DNA of 32,088 bases, from the NCBI GenBank assembly GCA_938016515.1, contig CALILP010000113.1, positions 1-32,088 of the forward strand, written 5' to 3'. Under the pieces are notes generated by a model. The model did not search any database. It was not told where the DNA came from and was given only the letters and a program-made list of their open reading frames with translations. This DNA comes from an uncultured Paracoccaceae bacterium. GTDB lineage: Bacteria > Pseudomonadota > Alphaproteobacteria > Rhodobacterales > Rhodobacteraceae. Of this stretch, positions 30,217 through 32,088 are shown piece after piece (position 1 is the stretch's first letter; the number at the start of each line of letters is the position of its first letter). The position numbers and the translations under genes are program-made.

Positions 30217-32088
30217 TTACACCAGAATAAAGTCGTCAGCCGACAGATCAGCTGTGGTCAGACCATCAAAGATGATCGTTGTGCCCTGATCGCTGAATGT
30301 CGCGACCCCACCAACATCAGTCACATTGGCAAAGGCTGCAGCCTGATCAGCAAAGCCAAAGCCCGCCAGTTCCACCACATCCAGACCAGAGACAAAGTCG
30401 GCCCCGGTGACGGTTGTGTTCGACAGGTTGTCAAAGTCGATGTCCAGCGCGCCGATGGTGTCGGTGCCCTCGTTGATGTTGAACACAAAGGTGTCCAGAC
30501 CACCGCGGCCTTCCAGCAGATCGTCGCCTGCGCCACCGGCAATGCGGTCGGACCCGGACAGGTTGGTGCTGATGTCACCGACGATCACGTCGTTGCCACT
30601 GCCGCCTGCAAGGTTGTCATTGCCAAAACCACCGATGATCAGATCGTCTTCGGTGCCGCCGTCGACGGTGTTTGTGCCGGAAATCAGGCTGACCACATCT
30701 GCACCAGCGCCGCCATCGACATTGTTGTCGCCGCCAGCATCGGTGATCACATCGTCACCTGCGCCACCTTCAAAGATATCGTTGCCGATGCCGCCGCTTA
30801 GTTCATCCGCGTCGTCGTCACCAATCTGCAATGTGAACGGTACGTCTGCGCCAGCCTGTTCAGCGAAGGCTTCAAGGTCTTCAAGGGTGAACTCAGCAAC
30901 ATTTGCATCGCCGATGAACCTAAACAGTTCGACGTTGATGACTGTCGTGACGTTGCCTTCTGCGTCTGTCAGCGTGACTTCACCTTCGTCTGATACAGCG
31001 AACTGCGTCTCTTCAAGGCGAAGGTCAAGTTCGAGAAGATCCTCGCCTTCGCCGCCGTCGATAAAGTCGGTGCCGCCGGCGAATGGCGCAATAATTCCGT
31101 CATCACCGCCCTTGGCATCAATGACGTCATCCAACGGCGTTGTTATGAAAGAGTCTTCTTCGTCGGTACCCACGCGTGGCAGGTTAATGAGATTGGCAAA
31201 GTAGTCGCCGATCTGCTCGCCGTTGCCCGCAAACGAAAACAGGTACGTGCCGCTTTGGTTTGCCTTGAAGAATTCAATAACGCCCTCATCGTCGTCGACG
31301 TTACCTCCGACCCTTTCGACAGCATTTCCGTCTGGGTCCAGGATGCTTTCGATTAGGAAGGGCGCGGTGCTGTCTGTCTCCACTTCACCGGGGCCGTCTG
31401 AGAGTGCAGATTCTGAAGACAGAATGATGCCGAACGTCTCGCCCGCTTCAAGATCGACAGTAAAGGCATCCACGTCTCCAATGGTGTCGATCCGGCCTTC
31501 CGCTACGAAACTGGTTTTGGCAAATTTGCCAAATTTGGAGTCTTTCTCAAGTGAGAATTCTCCGGCCTCTTCCGCCGTATCGCCAAAATCGTCAAGAAAT
31601 TCGAGGACCGACACGTCGCCGTCGTCAAACCGCAGTGTTTCGACGTTGATCAGTTCCGTTTGTCCGTTAGTTGTCGTGTCAAAGACAAAGATACTGTCGG
31701 TGTCTTCGCTGAAAGGGCCAGCGAGGCCGGATGTGGCAGAGAGACGAAGAATTCCAAAGGACGTGGGTCCGACAAAAAAATCGTCGCGATCACCGTCAAA
31801 CACGGCAACATCGACGCCGCCACCACCATCGATGATATCGCTCCCACCGTTCCCAAACAACGTATCGTCGCCAGCTGTGCCTTTGAGTTCTTCTGAGAAT
31901 GGAGTGCCAACCAGCTTGAGCTCTTCAACGGTCACGCCAGCCAGACTAGTCGAATCGCTGTTGGCGGCGACTGTGAAAAAGAATTCGCCGCTGACCGATG
32001 CTGTAAAGGTGAAGACGTGATCGTCTGTCGGGCCGGTTTCTGTGACCAGCGTATCGTTGGGATCAAAAACATCCACAATCGACAGGTC
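30217..32088 (-). CDS. RTX-type secreted calcium-binding protein, N-terminus outside the window
   Basis: At least 624 residues; the frame is open to the right edge, so the start is missing. A PPC-like beta domain is visible (GDVDAFTVDLEAGETFGIIL, then SGTYLFSFAGNG). Glycine-rich nonapeptide repeats follow: GDDTLFGNGGSDIIDGG, GGIGNDIFEGGAGDDVI, GGFGNDNLAGGSGNDVI and IAGGAGDDLLEGRGGLD. The C-terminus (TADLSADDFILV) is typical of type I secretion signals. It probably binds calcium and is exported by a TolC-dependent system not present here. It lies upstream of the lipoprotein on the same strand with an 11-nt gap. No catalytic domain is visible in this part. Confidence 0.88.
   Translation of the reverse strand, partial: DLSIVDVFDPNDTLVTETGPTDDHVFTFTASVSGEFFFTVAANSDSTSLAGVTVEELKLVGTPFSEELKGTAGDDTLFGNGGSDIIDGGGGVDVAVFDGDRDDFFVGPTSFGILRLSATSGLAGPFSEDTDSIFVFDTTTNGQTELINVETLRFDDGDVSVLEFLDDFGDTAEEAGEFSLEKDSKFGKFAKTSFVAEGRIDTIGDVDAFTVDLEAGETFGIILSSESALSDGPGEVETDSTAPFLIESILDPDGNAVERVGGNVDDDEGVIEFFKANQSGTYLFSFAGNGEQIGDYFANLINLPRVGTDEEDSFITTPLDDVIDAKGGDDGIIAPFAGGTDFIDGGEGEDLLELDLRLEETQFAVSDEGEVTLTDAEGNVTTVINVELFRFIGDANVAEFTLEDLEAFAEQAGADVPFTLQIGDDDADELSGGIGNDIFEGGAGDDVITDAGGDNNVDGGAGADVVSLISGTNTVDGGTEDDLIIGGFGNDNLAGGSGNDVIVGDISTNLSGSDRIAGGAGDDLLEGRGGLDTFVFNINEGTDTIGALDIDFDNLSNTTVTGADFVSGLDVVELAGFGFADQAAAFANVTDVGGVATFSDQGTTIIFDGLTTADLSADDFILV

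Noticed and set aside
30407-31204. Long + strand open frame antisense to the RTX gene
   Set aside because: It is a low-complexity Ser/Pro-rich shadow of the RTX coding sequence, with no ribosome-binding site or family signature.

Overview
The window looks like part of a large RepABC plasmid or chromid of a marine Rhodobacterales (Roseobacter-group) alphaproteobacterium. The reasons are an intact repA-repB-repC cassette, Rhodobacterales-style accessory genes (TIGR03032/DUF4915 protein, RTX protein, cytochrome b561), and moderately GC-rich coding DNA with GTG/TTG starts. Every assignment comes from reading the sequence by eye; no database search was possible.

Positions 1-17948 hold the distal part of a Ysc-type type III secretion system (T3SS). 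The end of sctS, then sctT and sctU, lie on the + strand. Convergent to them is a long minus-strand block, read from 12355 down to 2089. In order it encodes a small protein, a 627-residue protein with needle-tip-like architecture, SctX, SctY, a SycD-type chaperone, the translocators SctE and SctB, a class I chaperone, two TPR chaperones, a membrane-segment protein, a coiled-coil protein, another class I chaperone and an 89-residue protein. Diverging from 12506 on the + strand are the gatekeeper SctW, its SycN-like chaperone, a second class I chaperone and a candidate effector with an internal duplication. A TPR protein and a second candidate effector follow.

The most interesting signal is non-coding. 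Five intergenic sites share a dyad of the form TGTG-N8-CACA, usually with WANAG before the right half. They precede the sctX/tip operon and sctW (one shared divergent site), the sycD-sctE-sctB operon, the duplicated-module effector, the TPR gene and the second candidate effector. The right end of the site lies 55-58 nt before the start codon in four cases, and 63 and 71 nt on the two sides of the divergent site. A TA-containing -10-like hexamer begins 21-22 nt beyond each site, which would centre the dyad near -41, the position of a class II activator. This would be a T3SS-wide control element that also marks the candidate effectors.

Positions 18314-22531 carry a SARP-like winged-helix/alpha-beta-hydrolase fusion, a TIGR03032 protein and an ECF sigma/anti-sigma pair. 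Positions 23091-26589 hold the repABC replicon, with a predicted antisense RNA between repB and repC and the same palindrome on both sides of repC. After it come a DUF4143 ATPase whose start codon sits in a 43-bp imperfect palindrome, an FkbM-type methyltransferase, a cytochrome b561, a lipoprotein with a TbpB-like C-terminus, and an RTX protein cut by the right window edge.
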